Part shown: one piece after another, positions 1-6,674 of the stretch
Layout of the letters: the number at the start of each line of letters is the position of its first letter
How positions within the stretch are numbered: the stretch's first letter is position 1
Assembly (NCBI GenBank): GCA_028697435.1
Contig: JAQVFD010000071.1
Location: 1-8,590, forward strand
Reading direction: 5' to 3'
Length of the DNA: 8,590 bases
Origin: Clostridiaceae bacterium
GTDB lineage: Bacteria; Bacillota; Clostridia; Lutisporales; Lutisporaceae
Program-made: the position numbers and the translations under genes
Notes under the pieces: model-generated
The model's input: the letters and a program-made list of their open reading frames with translations, nothing else
Told to the model about the DNA's origin: nothing
Databases searched by the model: none

Positions 1-854
1 AGATGCTCAGGGAAGCTGTAATAAATGCAATAAATGCTTCAGGTAAAACAAATGCAAATATTAATTTTATGTTTGCTGGGGATCTGCTGAATCAAATAGT
101 ATCTTCGGGTTTTGCTGCGCGTGAACTGCAGATACCCTTTATCGGGCTATACGGGGCATGTTCAACCATGTCCGAATCATTATGTATGGGATCCCTTATG
201 ATTGACGGAGGATATGCGGAGACTGTTGTGTGTGCTACTTCAAGTCATTTCAGCAGTGCTGAGAGGCAATACAGATCTCCATTAGAGCAGGGAGTCCAGA
301 GACCTCCTTATGCCCAGTGGACTGTTACGGGAGCCGGAGCGGCAGTAATTGCAGAGACAGGCAGCGGGCCATATATTACGCATGTTACTATTGGAAAGGT
401 ATTGGATTTTGGGATAAAGGATGCAAATAATATGGGCGCGGCGATGGCTCCTGCTGCCGTTGACACAATCTCAGTTCATTTGAATGAGACAGGCAGGAGA
501 CCGGAGTACTACGATTTGATTATTACGGGGGATTTAGGGAATGTAGGAAAGACTATAGCACTGGATATGTTAAAAAAGGAAGGTTTCTATATTGCGAAAG
601 TATATGATGATTGCGGTTCTATGATCTTTGACGGTGAAAAACAGGATACCCACGCGGGAGGAAGCGGTTGTGGATGTGCCGCTGTAGTACTTAACGGCTA
701 TTTTGCGAAAATGATGAAGAAGGGTAATATTAATAAAATACTTTTAGTCGCAACCGGGGCATTGCTTTCACCAACCACCACTTGGCAGGGAGAATCAATC
801 CCATGTATAGCTCATGCAGTTGCTATAGAAAGAACAATAGGAGTGGGTGTATAA
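1..854 (+). CDS. spoVAD: Stage V sporulation protein AD (SpoVAD), 5' end cut by the window
   Basis: SpoVAD is the thiolase-fold, dipicolinic-acid-binding subunit of the SpoVA complex, which moves Ca-DPA into the forespore and releases it at germination. The frame is open to the left edge and 283 residues are visible from the first in-window Met. B. subtilis SpoVAD has about 338 residues, so roughly 55 N-terminal residues are missing and that Met is internal. Family landmarks are in order: AGDLLNQ (residues 25-31), the Cys-containing YGACST (50-55), ATSSH followed by AERQ, MGAAMAPAA, the ITGDLGNVG loop, DDCG, and AGGSGCGC near residue 220, then VATGALLSPT. The stop codon TAA overlaps the next start as TAATG, so spoVAD and spoVAEb are probably translationally coupled. 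The gene order AD-AEb-AEa is that of the B. subtilis spoVA operon. The operon promoter (SigG type in Bacillus) lies outside the window. Confidence 0.95.
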   Translation, partial: MLREAVINAINASGKTNANINFMFAGDLLNQIVSSGFAARELQIPFIGLYGACSTMSESLCMGSLMIDGGYAETVVCATSSHFSSAERQYRSPLEQGVQRPPYAQWTVTGAGAAVIAETGSGPYITHVTIGKVLDFGIKDANNMGAAMAPAAVDTISVHLNETGRRPEYYDLIITGDLGNVGKTIALDMLKKEGFYIAKVYDDCGSMIFDGEKQDTHAGGSGCGCAAVVLNGYFAKMMKKGNINKILLVATGALLSPTTTWQGESIPCIAHAVAIERTIGVGV

Positions 855-1210
855 TGGATTACTTAAAAGCATTTTTGGTCGGGGGAGTAATTTGTGTTAT
901 AGGGCAGCTTTTGATGGATCTGACAAAGCTTACTCCTGCCAGAGTGCTTGTTTTATTTGTCACTGTCGGTGCAATTCTTCAAGGAATAGGGATATACCAG
1001 ACATTAGTAGATTTTGGGGGAGCCGGGGCGACAACCCCACTGACCGGATTTGGCTATTCTCTTGCAGAAGGCGCAATAAAGGAGGTAAAGGAGACAGGAA
1101 TACTGGGGGCCTTTACCGGCGGTTTGAAAGCAGCTGCGGGAGGTATAGCCGGAGCTATATTTTTTGGGTATATAATGGCATTAGCATTTAGCCCCAAGTC
1201 AAAAAAGTAG
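854..1210 (+). CDS. spoVAEb: Stage V sporulation protein AEb (SpoVAE membrane subunit)
   Basis: This is a small integral membrane protein of 118 residues, the usual size for SpoVAEb, which is thought to form the membrane part of the DPA channel together with SpoVAC. Hydrophobic segments are visible at about residues 5-24, 31-53 and 91-113. Between them is a Gly/Ala/Thr-rich stretch (GGAGATTPLTGFG, about 54-66) typical of the family, and the protein ends in a short basic tail. The ATG at 854 is preferred over an upstream in-frame ATG at 782. It has AGGAG at 839-843 ten bases upstream, it overlaps the spoVAD stop by one base, and residues encoded before it do not resemble the family. The stop codon is itself part of the ribosome binding site of spoVAEa, so the three genes form one tightly packed operon. 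Confidence 0.93.
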   Translation: MDYLKAFLVGGVICVIGQLLMDLTKLTPARVLVLFVTVGAILQGIGIYQTLVDFGGAGATTPLTGFGYSLAEGAIKEVKETGILGAFTGGLKAAAGGIAGAIFFGYIMALAFSPKSKK

Positions 1211-1221
1211 GAGACATAAAT

Positions 1222-1800
1222 ATGGAGAATTCCGATAATAAGAGGCGGGTAATACTTGTTACAGACGGTGATCGAATCGCAAAAAAAGCGGTAGAAAAAG
1301 CCGCATTAAGGATAGGAGGCAGGTGTATATCAAAGTCGGCAGGCAATCCGACACCAATGAGCGGCAGAAGTATTATTGAGCTTATTAAAAAAGCTCCATA
1401 TGACCCGGTAGTTGTTATGGTGGATGACAAAGGGAATGTCGGAATGGGAAATGGTGAAAAAGTTATAGTGGATTTAGCAAAGAGTCTCGATATTGAAATA
1501 CTGGGTGTGATTGCGGTAGCATCGAACACTGAAGGGGTGAAAGGAGTCGACGTCGACTTCTCAGTAACCAAGGATGGAAACATTGTAGAGAATACAGTGG
1601 ATAAATATGGCACTATCTGCGCAGGACTGAAAATAATCGGAGATACTGTAGACATACTTGAGTCAATCAATGTTCCCGTAATCGTAGGTATCGGTGACCC
1701 TGGCAAGATGGATGGAAAGGATTGCCGCGACAAAGGTGCGCCAATAATTACAAAAGCTATGAAAGAAATAATAAAAAGGAGCAGCATGCATATGCATTAG
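1222..1800 (+). CDS. spoVAEa: Stage V sporulation protein AEa (SpoVAEa)
   Basis: This is a 192-residue protein without membrane segments, matching the soluble SpoVAEa family (about 200 residues in B. subtilis). Its biochemical role is not firmly known, and it is less critical than SpoVAC, AD and AEb. Visible family features are an N-terminal VILVTDGDRIAKKAVEKA (residues 10-27), GNPTPMSG, VVVMVDDKGNVGMGNGE (about 63-79), VIAVASNTEGVKGV, and GIGDPGKMDGKDCRDKGAP near the C-terminus. AGGAGA at 1209-1214 lies seven bases before the ATG and overlaps the spoVAEb stop. The last seven codons (RSSMHMH) are encoded by the left arm and loop of a terminator hairpin. No spoVAF follows, because the next gene is convergent, so the operon ends here, unlike that of Bacillus. 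Confidence 0.92.
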   Translation: MENSDNKRRVILVTDGDRIAKKAVEKAALRIGGRCISKSAGNPTPMSGRSIIELIKKAPYDPVVVMVDDKGNVGMGNGEKVIVDLAKSLDIEILGVIAVASNTEGVKGVDVDFSVTKDGNIVENTVDKYGTICAGLKIIGDTVDILESINVPVIVGIGDPGKMDGKDCRDKGAPIITKAMKEIIKRSSMHMH

Positions 1801-1806
1801 CTGCTC
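1779..1806. terminator. Bidirectional terminator between convergent spoVAEa and the PBP gene
   Basis: Perfect 7-bp arms GAGCAGC (1779-1785) and GCTGCTC (1800-1806) enclose a 14-base loop that contains the self-complementary ATGCATATGCAT. Read on the minus strand the hairpin is followed by CTTTTTATTATTTC, a good U-tract for ending the PBP transcript. Read on the plus strand the tail is only TAATTTTCC, so termination of spoVA is probably weaker. The left arm lies inside the spoVAEa coding region, and its stop codon closes the loop. Confidence 0.75.
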
Positions 1807-1820
1807 TAATTTTCCATGAA

Positions 1821-4166
1821 TTAATCTTCATCCTCAAAAATTTCTTCACCCTCAAGATTCTCCTCACCCTCTAAAGGGTCATCAATAAAAATCGGCTCGG
1901 TATGAATATCGCAAGGCTCTGTTGGTGCTTCATTTATTAAATCTGCCGGAAGCTGTTTCTGATCAGGTTCAGGAATAAAGGGTTCGATTCTTTGAATGAA
2001 AACCTGTGACTGTACTGCCGGAGTCGGACAGAACTCTGTCGCCAATTTTCCCGATTCGACACATACATCTTTAATTACATGTACATCACAAATGCTTTCA
2101 GCATCCGGTTCAGTTCCTTTGATGAACAGCTCAGATTGTACCCTGGAGCCTCTTGGGTCAAGAGCACAAAGCTCGGAGGGCCTTTTCCCGGAAACGTTGC
2201 AGATGTTTACAGATACCAATCCACCCGGACTTTCAAAATTCTTAACCTCAAGGTTTTTATGAACTTCTTCCATAATGGCCTTCCAAAGCTTTGCAGGATA
2301 ACTGCCTCCTGTGAAATTCATGGGGGTGGGTTCGTCATGTCCGATCCATACAGAGGATGTATAGTATGGGCTATAGCCTGTAAACCATGCATCAACATTT
2401 TTTGTAGTAGTACCTGTCTTACCGGCAACAGGCATCTTGGATAATGCTGCATTACCACCGGTACCGCCTCTTATAACACCTTTCATAAGATCTATCATTA
2501 AGTATGAGACCTGCTCACTTATGACTTTTTCCTTAGGTGGCTTATTTTCAAAAATTACATTTCCATCCTTATCAAGAATTTTTGTGAAGGAGATAGGCTT
2601 TATGTATATTCCCTTATTCGGGAAAACACTAAAAGCCGCAGCCATTTCAATTGGCTTAACCCCATTAGTCACTCCGCCAAGGGCAAGGGGCGAAAGACTT
2701 TCATCATTAGTTACCCCGTTATCCTCTCTTGTGACTAAAGTTGTAATTCCGAATTTCTTGAGATATTCCATGGAGCGCTGTATTCCAACGTCCTGCAATA
2801 TCTTAACAGCCACAACATTTGTTGAATGTTTTAAGGCTTCCCTAACAGTGACAAGGCCTTTGAAGTTAAAGCTATAATTACGGGGTTTGAAGTTTCCAAA
2901 AACAACAGGGGCATCATCTATAACAGTACCGGCAGTATAACCATTGTCCAAAGCCGGTGCATAAACAGAAAGAGGCTTTATAGTAGAACCCGGCTGTCGT
3001 AAGGATTGAGTAGCTCTATTGAGACCTCTTCTTACCTTTTCGCTTCTGCCACCCATAACAGCCTTTATTTCACCGGTTCCGTTTTCAATAATTATTGCTG
3101 CTGCTTCAGGCTGAAGAATGCCGTTTTCATCTTCCACACTCTCGGGAAAGAGTTTGGTGTTCTTAAAGGTCTCCTCAACCATTGCCTGTATTTCCGTATC
3201 TATAGTAGCTATTATCGTGAGTCCGCCATTAAAAAGTTTAATCTGTGCTTCTTCTTTGCTGAGTCCCATTTCTTTCATTAATGTGTCCGTAACATCACTG
3301 ATAATCATGTCTGCAAAATATGTAGTCTCGACTTCTTTTTGTATCTTTGACAGTGTAATTTCCTGATTTAAAGCACCATCATGTTCTTCCTGCGTAATAA
3401 GCCCTTGTGCCAGCATTTCTTTAAGCACAACCTCTTTTTTACCCATAGATTTTTCATAGTTTAAATACGGAGAATACAAGGAAGGATATTGTGTAATACC
3501 CGCGATTGTAGCACATTCACCCAAGGTCAGCTGATCTAATTCCTTTCCGAAGTAGTACAAAGCTGCAGCCTTAACTCCGGAGACATTATGCCCAAGTGCT
3601 GCCGTATTCATATATGCTTCCAATATCTGATCCTTAGTAAAGCGTCTTTCCAGTTGTATAGCATAATACATCTCGACTACTTTTCTTTTCCACTTTTTTT
3701 CGGGACTAAGATATACATTCTTAATTAGCTGTTGTGTAATTGTACTTGCTCCCTGTGACAGGTCTCCGCTTTCAATGTCGGCTTTTATAGCACCGAAAAT
3801 ACGGTATAAGTCTATGCCTTTGTGTTCTCTAAATCGTTTATCTTCAATTGCTATAAAGGCATCCTGTAAATACTTAGGCATCTGGTCTATAGTAACCATA
3901 GTACGATTCTCATTAGCATGAAGCGTATCAATAACTTTATCGTTTTTATCCACAATATATGTAGTCTGATTCAGGTCAAACATTTCATCCACATTAAGTG
4001 GTCTTGCAGCTTTTACCCAAGAATATGCAGTTCCCAACGCAATGCTGCCACTCACAAGGATTATCAACAGAAGAAAAAGTATAATAAATCTTAAAAACCT
4101 GCCAACAGAGAAGGTTCTCTTTTTCTTCTTTTTCGTCTTGGGAGTGTTTGTCTCTTTTTCACTCAT
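1821..4166 (-). CDS. Class A (bifunctional) penicillin-binding protein, PBP1A family
   Basis: This peptidoglycan synthase of 781 residues carries a glycosyltransferase and a transpeptidase. It has a Lys-rich cytoplasmic N-terminus (residues 10-17), one membrane anchor (about 25-46), then a GT51 domain with EDKRF (108-112, catalytic Glu108), GASTITQQ (139-146), RKVVEMYYA and KDQILEAYMN (178-187). The transpeptidase has all three active-site motifs: STIK (394-397, acylated Ser394), STN (448-450) and KTGT (583-586). The C-terminal part (about 650-755) contains two Cys-containing repeat modules and the protein ends in an acidic tail (EGEENLEGEEIFEDED). The ATG at 4166 is chosen over an in-frame start at 4193 because GGAGG lies six bases before it. 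The gene stands alone with its own promoter and shares a terminator with the spoVA operon. A housekeeping role is likely from the SigA-type promoter, but a sporulation-linked role cannot be excluded. Confidence 0.95.
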   Translation of the reverse strand: MSEKETNTPKTKKKKKRTFSVGRFLRFIILFLLLIILVSGSIALGTAYSWVKAARPLNVDEMFDLNQTTYIVDKNDKVIDTLHANENRTMVTIDQMPKYLQDAFIAIEDKRFREHKGIDLYRIFGAIKADIESGDLSQGASTITQQLIKNVYLSPEKKWKRKVVEMYYAIQLERRFTKDQILEAYMNTAALGHNVSGVKAAALYYFGKELDQLTLGECATIAGITQYPSLYSPYLNYEKSMGKKEVVLKEMLAQGLITQEEHDGALNQEITLSKIQKEVETTYFADMIISDVTDTLMKEMGLSKEEAQIKLFNGGLTIIATIDTEIQAMVEETFKNTKLFPESVEDENGILQPEAAAIIIENGTGEIKAVMGGRSEKVRRGLNRATQSLRQPGSTIKPLSVYAPALDNGYTAGTVIDDAPVVFGNFKPRNYSFNFKGLVTVREALKHSTNVVAVKILQDVGIQRSMEYLKKFGITTLVTREDNGVTNDESLSPLALGGVTNGVKPIEMAAAFSVFPNKGIYIKPISFTKILDKDGNVIFENKPPKEKVISEQVSYLMIDLMKGVIRGGTGGNAALSKMPVAGKTGTTTKNVDAWFTGYSPYYTSSVWIGHDEPTPMNFTGGSYPAKLWKAIMEEVHKNLEVKNFESPGGLVSVNICNVSGKRPSELCALDPRGSRVQSELFIKGTEPDAESICDVHVIKDVCVESGKLATEFCPTPAVQSQVFIQRIEPFIPEPDQKQLPADLINEAPTEPCDIHTEPIFIDDPLEGEENLEGEEIFEDED

Positions 4167-4207
4167 ATTATACCTCCACAAGGATAAATGCAATATTTAA
4201 TGAAATT

Positions 4208-4236
4208 ATTATATCATAGAAGATTTTTTATGGCAA
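4208..4236 (-). promoter_or_regulatory. SigA-type promoter of the PBP gene
   Basis: On the minus strand, TTGCCA (-35, plus-strand 4231-4236) is followed after exactly 17 bases by a perfect TATAAT (-10, 4208-4213). Transcription would start near 4201, about 35 bases before the ATG at 4166, and would include its GGAGG site. Confidence 0.78.
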
Positions 4237-4284
4237 ACACTAAGGAAATCAGTACTTAGGGCATATGGTTCGCATATTTGATTA

Positions 4285-4315
4285 TTGACATTCCTGCATT
4301 TTTAAATCATATATT
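4285..4315 (+). promoter_or_regulatory. Possible SigA-like promoter upstream of yunB
   Basis: A perfect TTGACA (4285-4290) is followed 19 bases later by TATATT (4310-4315). The spacing is longer than optimal, and a 17-base spacing gives only the poor CATATA. If used, the 7-bp repeat arrays at 4349-4422 would be transcribed as part of the yunB leader. Confidence 0.3.
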
Positions 4316-4348
4316 TAGACGAAAAAGATAAACTTTTGTTGCATAATA

Positions 4349-4422
4349 CAGACACCAGATACCAGACACCAGAATTCAAGGCCCTGCCCTAACTCTCGCG
4401 TCTCGCGACTCGTGTCTCGTAA
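4349..4422. repeat. Two adjacent arrays of degenerate 7-bp repeats
   Basis: The first array (4349-4376) is four heptamers: CAGACAC, CAGATAC, CAGACAC, CAGAATT. After an 18-base linker that contains two GCCCT copies comes the second array (4395-4422): CTCGCGT, CTCGCGA, CTCGTGT, CTCGTAA. Both have the same period and copy number, and the last unit of each is the most diverged. The stretch is clearly GC-richer than the surrounding AT-rich intergenic DNA. It lies between the divergent PBP and yunB promoters. It is far too short in unit and copy number to be CRISPR. I do not know its function; it could be a dispersed intergenic element. Confidence 0.75.
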
Positions 4423-4436
4423 CTGAATTATTTTTG

Positions 4437-4464
4437 TAATATATATAACTTCGTATCATATATT
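4437..4464 (+). promoter_or_regulatory. Candidate SigE-type promoter of yunB
   Basis: TAATATA (4437-4443) resembles the SigE -35 box, and CATATATT (4457-4464), 13 bases further on, resembles its -10 box (CATACA-T). yunB belongs to the mother-cell SigE regulon in B. subtilis. The predicted start would lie almost on the ribosome binding site at 4472, giving a very short leader, so confidence is limited. Confidence 0.35.
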
Positions 4465-4486
4465 AATAAATAGGGGGTGTTTGCTC

Positions 4487-5113
4487 ATGAGAAGGAGGTT
4501 TGGTCATCGGGACGGCAGAAAAAAGCTTTTCTTTATATTTGTACTGTTTATTATCATTTCAATATATTCATATTACATTGTTGAGAGAAATATCAGGCCA
4601 ACCATACTTGCAATGTCGGAGATAAACGCAAGACTTATAGCAACACAGGCAATATATGAAGCAGTAAGAAACAAAGTCGGCAGCAATTCATTCAATCAGC
4701 TTATAGACTACAAGACCGACAACAATGGAAGGATATCACTGATCCAGGCAAACACAGTACAAATGACTAAGCTGGCATCAGAAACCTCCATGGAAATTTT
4801 GAAAGAAATAAAAAAAATCGGAGTCACAGATCTAAAAATCCCTATATCAAGTATTTTCGGCAGTCAGGTATTTGCCAATACAGGTCCCGTAATAAGTATT
4901 GACATCCGGCCGGCAGGTTCAGTGAATGTAGATTTTTTTACGGACTTTGAAGAAGCAGGTATAAACCAGACAAGACTAAAAATATATCTGATGGTTAAAA
5001 CAGATGTGCAGATAGTTGTTCCCCTTGCAAGCAACAAAATTGATGTAACCACACATATACCGGTTTCTGAAACAATAATTGTAAGCATAGTATCAGAAGA
5101 AAAAACTGTATAA
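4487..5113 (+). CDS. yunB: YunB sporulation protein, 5' segment (gene interrupted at 5081)
   Basis: The start is the ATG at 4487. AGGGGGTG (4472-4479) lies seven bases upstream, whereas an in-frame TTG at 4481 is too close to it. The frame encodes 208 residues: a basic N-terminus, one membrane segment (about 14-34), then the YunB pattern ERNIRPTILAMSEINARLIA, GSQVFANTGP, and VPLASNKIDVTTHIPVS near the end. YunB is a SigE-controlled, single-pass mother-cell protein needed for normal sporulation in B. subtilis; its mechanism is unclear. B. subtilis YunB (254 residues, from memory) continues after VPVS with five residues and then GEVPQFY. Here the frame instead runs after SETIIV into SIVSEEKTV and stops. 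Those nine residues are encoded by inserted DNA. The true continuation (GDVPESY...) is at 8138-8227. Joining 5083 to 8141 restores a 227-residue protein. Confidence 0.88.
   Translation: MRRRFGHRDGRKKLFFIFVLFIIISIYSYYIVERNIRPTILAMSEINARLIATQAIYEAVRNKVGSNSFNQLIDYKTDNNGRISLIQANTVQMTKLASETSMEILKEIKKIGVTDLKIPISSIFGSQVFANTGPVISIDIRPAGSVNVDFFTDFEEAGINQTRLKIYLMVKTDVQIVVPLASNKIDVTTHIPVSETIIVSIVSEEKTV
5062..5106 (+). other. attL: left junction of the yunB-intervening element
   Basis: The recombination core is the GT at 5081-5082. The left half (5062-5080) is yunB sequence with the arm TTTCTGAAACA (5064-5074). It mirrors 9 of 11 bases of the arm TGTTCCGGAAA at the other junction (8146-8156), at the same distance from the core. 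The right half (5083-5106) is element sequence with TAGTATC (5088-5094) and AAAAC (5102-5106), which mirror GATACTA and GTTTT at the other end. This hybrid layout, one gene half-site and one element half-site, is what a serine recombinase leaves after integration. Confidence 0.8.
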
Positions 5114-5122
5114 GCCCTGCGA

Positions 5123-5151
5123 TTGTATATAGTGAACCGTATTGTTATAAT
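5123..5151 (+). promoter_or_regulatory. SigA-type promoter of dinB
   Basis: TTGTAT (5123-5128) and a perfect TATAAT (5146-5151) are separated by 17 bases. The start would fall near 5158, leaving a leader of about 38 bases before the GTG at 5196. The promoter lies inside the element just past attL, so it leaves with dinB on excision. No canonical LexA box overlaps it. Confidence 0.65.
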
Positions 5152-5195
5152 TAGTACATACATTGGATGCATTCCGCTGTGGAGGTGAACCTGGG

Positions 5196-6389
5196 GTGAA
5201 TAGACTGATATTTCTGGTAGATATGAATGCATTTTTTATAAGCTGTGAAATGGCGAAGAATCCTGAGCTTAAAGGGAAACCTGCGGCTGTAGCCGGAGAT
5301 CCCCAAAAACGCTCGGGTATTATACTTGCAGCAAATTATGAAGCCAGAAAATTTGGCATAAGGACAACAATGGTGATTCATGAAGCTAAGAAGCTATGCC
5401 CTGAGCTGGTAACAGTGCCTCCGAATCATGAGTTGTATGAAAAGAAATCTAAGGCGGTAATGGGAATACTTTCAAGATATACACCTGTGGTACAGCAAAA
5501 CAGTATAGACGAGGCATGGATGGATCTGACCGGTTGCGAAAAACTCTTCGGAACTCCTACAGAGATTGCTGAAAATATAATGGAGACTATCTCAAGGGAG
5601 TTGGACCTCTGGTGTTCAATAGGTATCTCAGAAAACAAATTCCTGGCAAAGATGGGATCCGAATTGAAAAAACCCCGGGGAATAACAGAGCTTTACGTAA
5701 AGGATATAGAAGAAAAGCTATGGCCATTACCGGTAAGAGAAATGTATGGTATAGGAAAGCAGACTGAGCAAAAGCTCATGGACTATGCAATATATAAAAT
5801 AGGTGATATAGCAAAAAGCAACGTAGAATTTCTTAAAAGCAATTTTGGAAAATATGGAGAGGAATTGTATAGGCTTTCAAGGGGGATAGATGATTCTCCG
5901 GTAACACCAAATCCACTATTTGATAATAAATCCATCAGCCGCTCTACAACTTTGCCATATGATACCAATGACATTGAATACATAAAGAATATTTTACTGG
6001 GTTTGGCAGAAGAGGTAGGCTATGAAGCCAGGAAATCCGGTTATAAGGGAAAAACAGTTTCGATTTCGATTAAATATGAAGATTTTACTACCGTTTCAAG
6101 GCAGAAAACAGTGCCGCCCACTTATCTTACAAAAGAAATCTACACAAATGCCATAAGGCTCCTTGAGACAAACAAGAACAAAAACAAGCTTATACGTCTC
6201 ATCGGTTTAGGTCTAAGCAGCTTCGAGACGGATGAATCGGAGCAGCTTTCAATTTTTGAGCTGGTTGAGGGAGAGAAAAATGCACATAAGGAAGAGACTA
6301 TTGAGAAAACAATTGATAGAATAAGAGAGCGTTTTGGGAATAAGAAAATACTGAGAGGCTCAATGTTGAAAAATGACAAAAACATATAA
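5196..6389 (+). CDS. dinB: DNA polymerase IV (DinB), Y-family translesion polymerase
   Basis: This 397-residue DinB-family polymerase copies past damaged template bases at the cost of fidelity. The palm has the metal-binding Asp in FLVDMNAFF (Asp9, steric-gate Phe14) and Asp105-Glu106 in NSIDEAWMD. The finger pattern AANYEARKFGIRT (45-57) is present, followed by a helix-hairpin-helix thumb region (YGIGKQTEQKL, 184-194) and a little-finger domain (about 245-345). A sliding-clamp-binding motif QLSIF lies at 350-354, so the protein should engage the replisome. The GTG at 5196 is preferred over an in-frame TTG at 5163. GGAGGTGA (5181-5188) lies seven bases before the GTG, and the first residues then match the family (NRLIFLVDMNAFF). 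All catalytic residues are intact. It is cargo of the yunB element and sits between attL and the recombinase; whether the host has another dinB cannot be seen here. Confidence 0.93.
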   Translation: MNRLIFLVDMNAFFISCEMAKNPELKGKPAAVAGDPQKRSGIILAANYEARKFGIRTTMVIHEAKKLCPELVTVPPNHELYEKKSKAVMGILSRYTPVVQQNSIDEAWMDLTGCEKLFGTPTEIAENIMETISRELDLWCSIGISENKFLAKMGSELKKPRGITELYVKDIEEKLWPLPVREMYGIGKQTEQKLMDYAIYKIGDIAKSNVEFLKSNFGKYGEELYRLSRGIDDSPVTPNPLFDNKSISRSTTLPYDTNDIEYIKNILLGLAEEVGYEARKSGYKGKTVSISIKYEDFTTVSRQKTVPPTYLTKEIYTNAIRLLETNKNKNKLIRLIGLGLSSFETDESEQLSIFELVEGEKNAHKEETIEKTIDRIRERFGNKKILRGSMLKNDKNI

Positions 6390-6401
6390 TGCACAAAAGT
6401 A

Positions 6402-6427
6402 AAAGGAAGGATGAGAATCCTTCCTTT
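6402..6427. terminator. Terminator after dinB
   Basis: A perfect 11-bp stem, AAAGGAAGGAT (6402-6412) and ATCCTTCCTTT (6417-6427), is closed by a GAGA tetraloop (GNRA type), 12 bases after the dinB stop. The plus-strand tail AATAATTAT is only moderately U-rich. The minus-strand tail TACTTTTGTG would also work, so it may act in both directions. It separates dinB from the recombinase unit. Confidence 0.8.
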
Positions 6428-6473
6428 AATAATTATGTAGGTACAAGTCTTATTTTATATGGCAGGTGGTTTT

Positions 6474-6674
6474 GTGAAAGTCAAAGGTTATGATATTAAG
6501 TTACTGTCGGAGGGTACAGCAGCCGACAGAATTGAAGCTTATGAAAGGATATTCAAGTTATTGCTGAAAAGATATTATGAAGGTTGTGAAGGATTTGATT
6601 GCGCTGGTGTACTTGAGAGTATCGACGGAGGAACAAGCCGAGAGAGGATATTCGATGCAAGTTCAGAGGACTGA
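6474..6674 (+). CDS. Small ORF of unknown function overlapping the recombinase gene
   Basis: From a GTG at 6474 (AGGTGG at 6464-6469) the frame encodes 66 residues; an in-frame ATG at 6459 lacks a convincing ribosome binding site. The first part (KVKGYDIKLLSEGTAADRI, then EAYERIFKLLLKRYYEG) looks like real coding sequence and suggests one or two amphipathic helices. The last 98 bases overlap the start of the recombinase in another frame. The recombinase ATG (6577) has only a weak ribosome binding site, so passage of ribosomes through this ORF may be needed for its translation. A small protein next to a serine integrase is also a candidate recombination directionality factor, but nothing in the sequence proves this. 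I recognise no family. Confidence 0.5.
   Translation: MKVKGYDIKLLSEGTAADRIEAYERIFKLLLKRYYEGCEGFDCAGVLESIDGGTSRERIFDASSED

Noticed and set aside
782..853. Upstream ATG start for spoVAEb at 782
   Set aside because: It would add 24 non-family residues overlapping spoVAD. The ATG at 854 has the ribosome binding site and the TAATG coupling.
1996..3366. Several plus-strand open frames inside the penicillin-binding protein gene
   Set aside because: They are antisense shadows of a clearly coding frame, with no ribosome binding sites and no recognisable protein character.
4167..4193. Upstream start for the penicillin-binding protein at 4193
   Set aside because: It would place the GGAGG site inside the gene; the ATG at 4166 has ideal spacing.
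4349..4422. CRISPR array
   Set aside because: Units are 7 bp without unique spacers, with no cas genes nearby.
5134..5146. Possible LexA/SOS box in the dinB promoter (GAAC … GTT)
   Set aside because: The half-sites are six bases apart, not the four of the Firmicute consensus, and the second half lacks the terminal C. SOS control of dinB is not supported.
5163..5195. TTG start for dinB at 5163
   Set aside because: The extra residues do not match DinB proteins, and the GGAGGTGA site would lie inside the gene. The GTG at 5196 fits spacing and family start.
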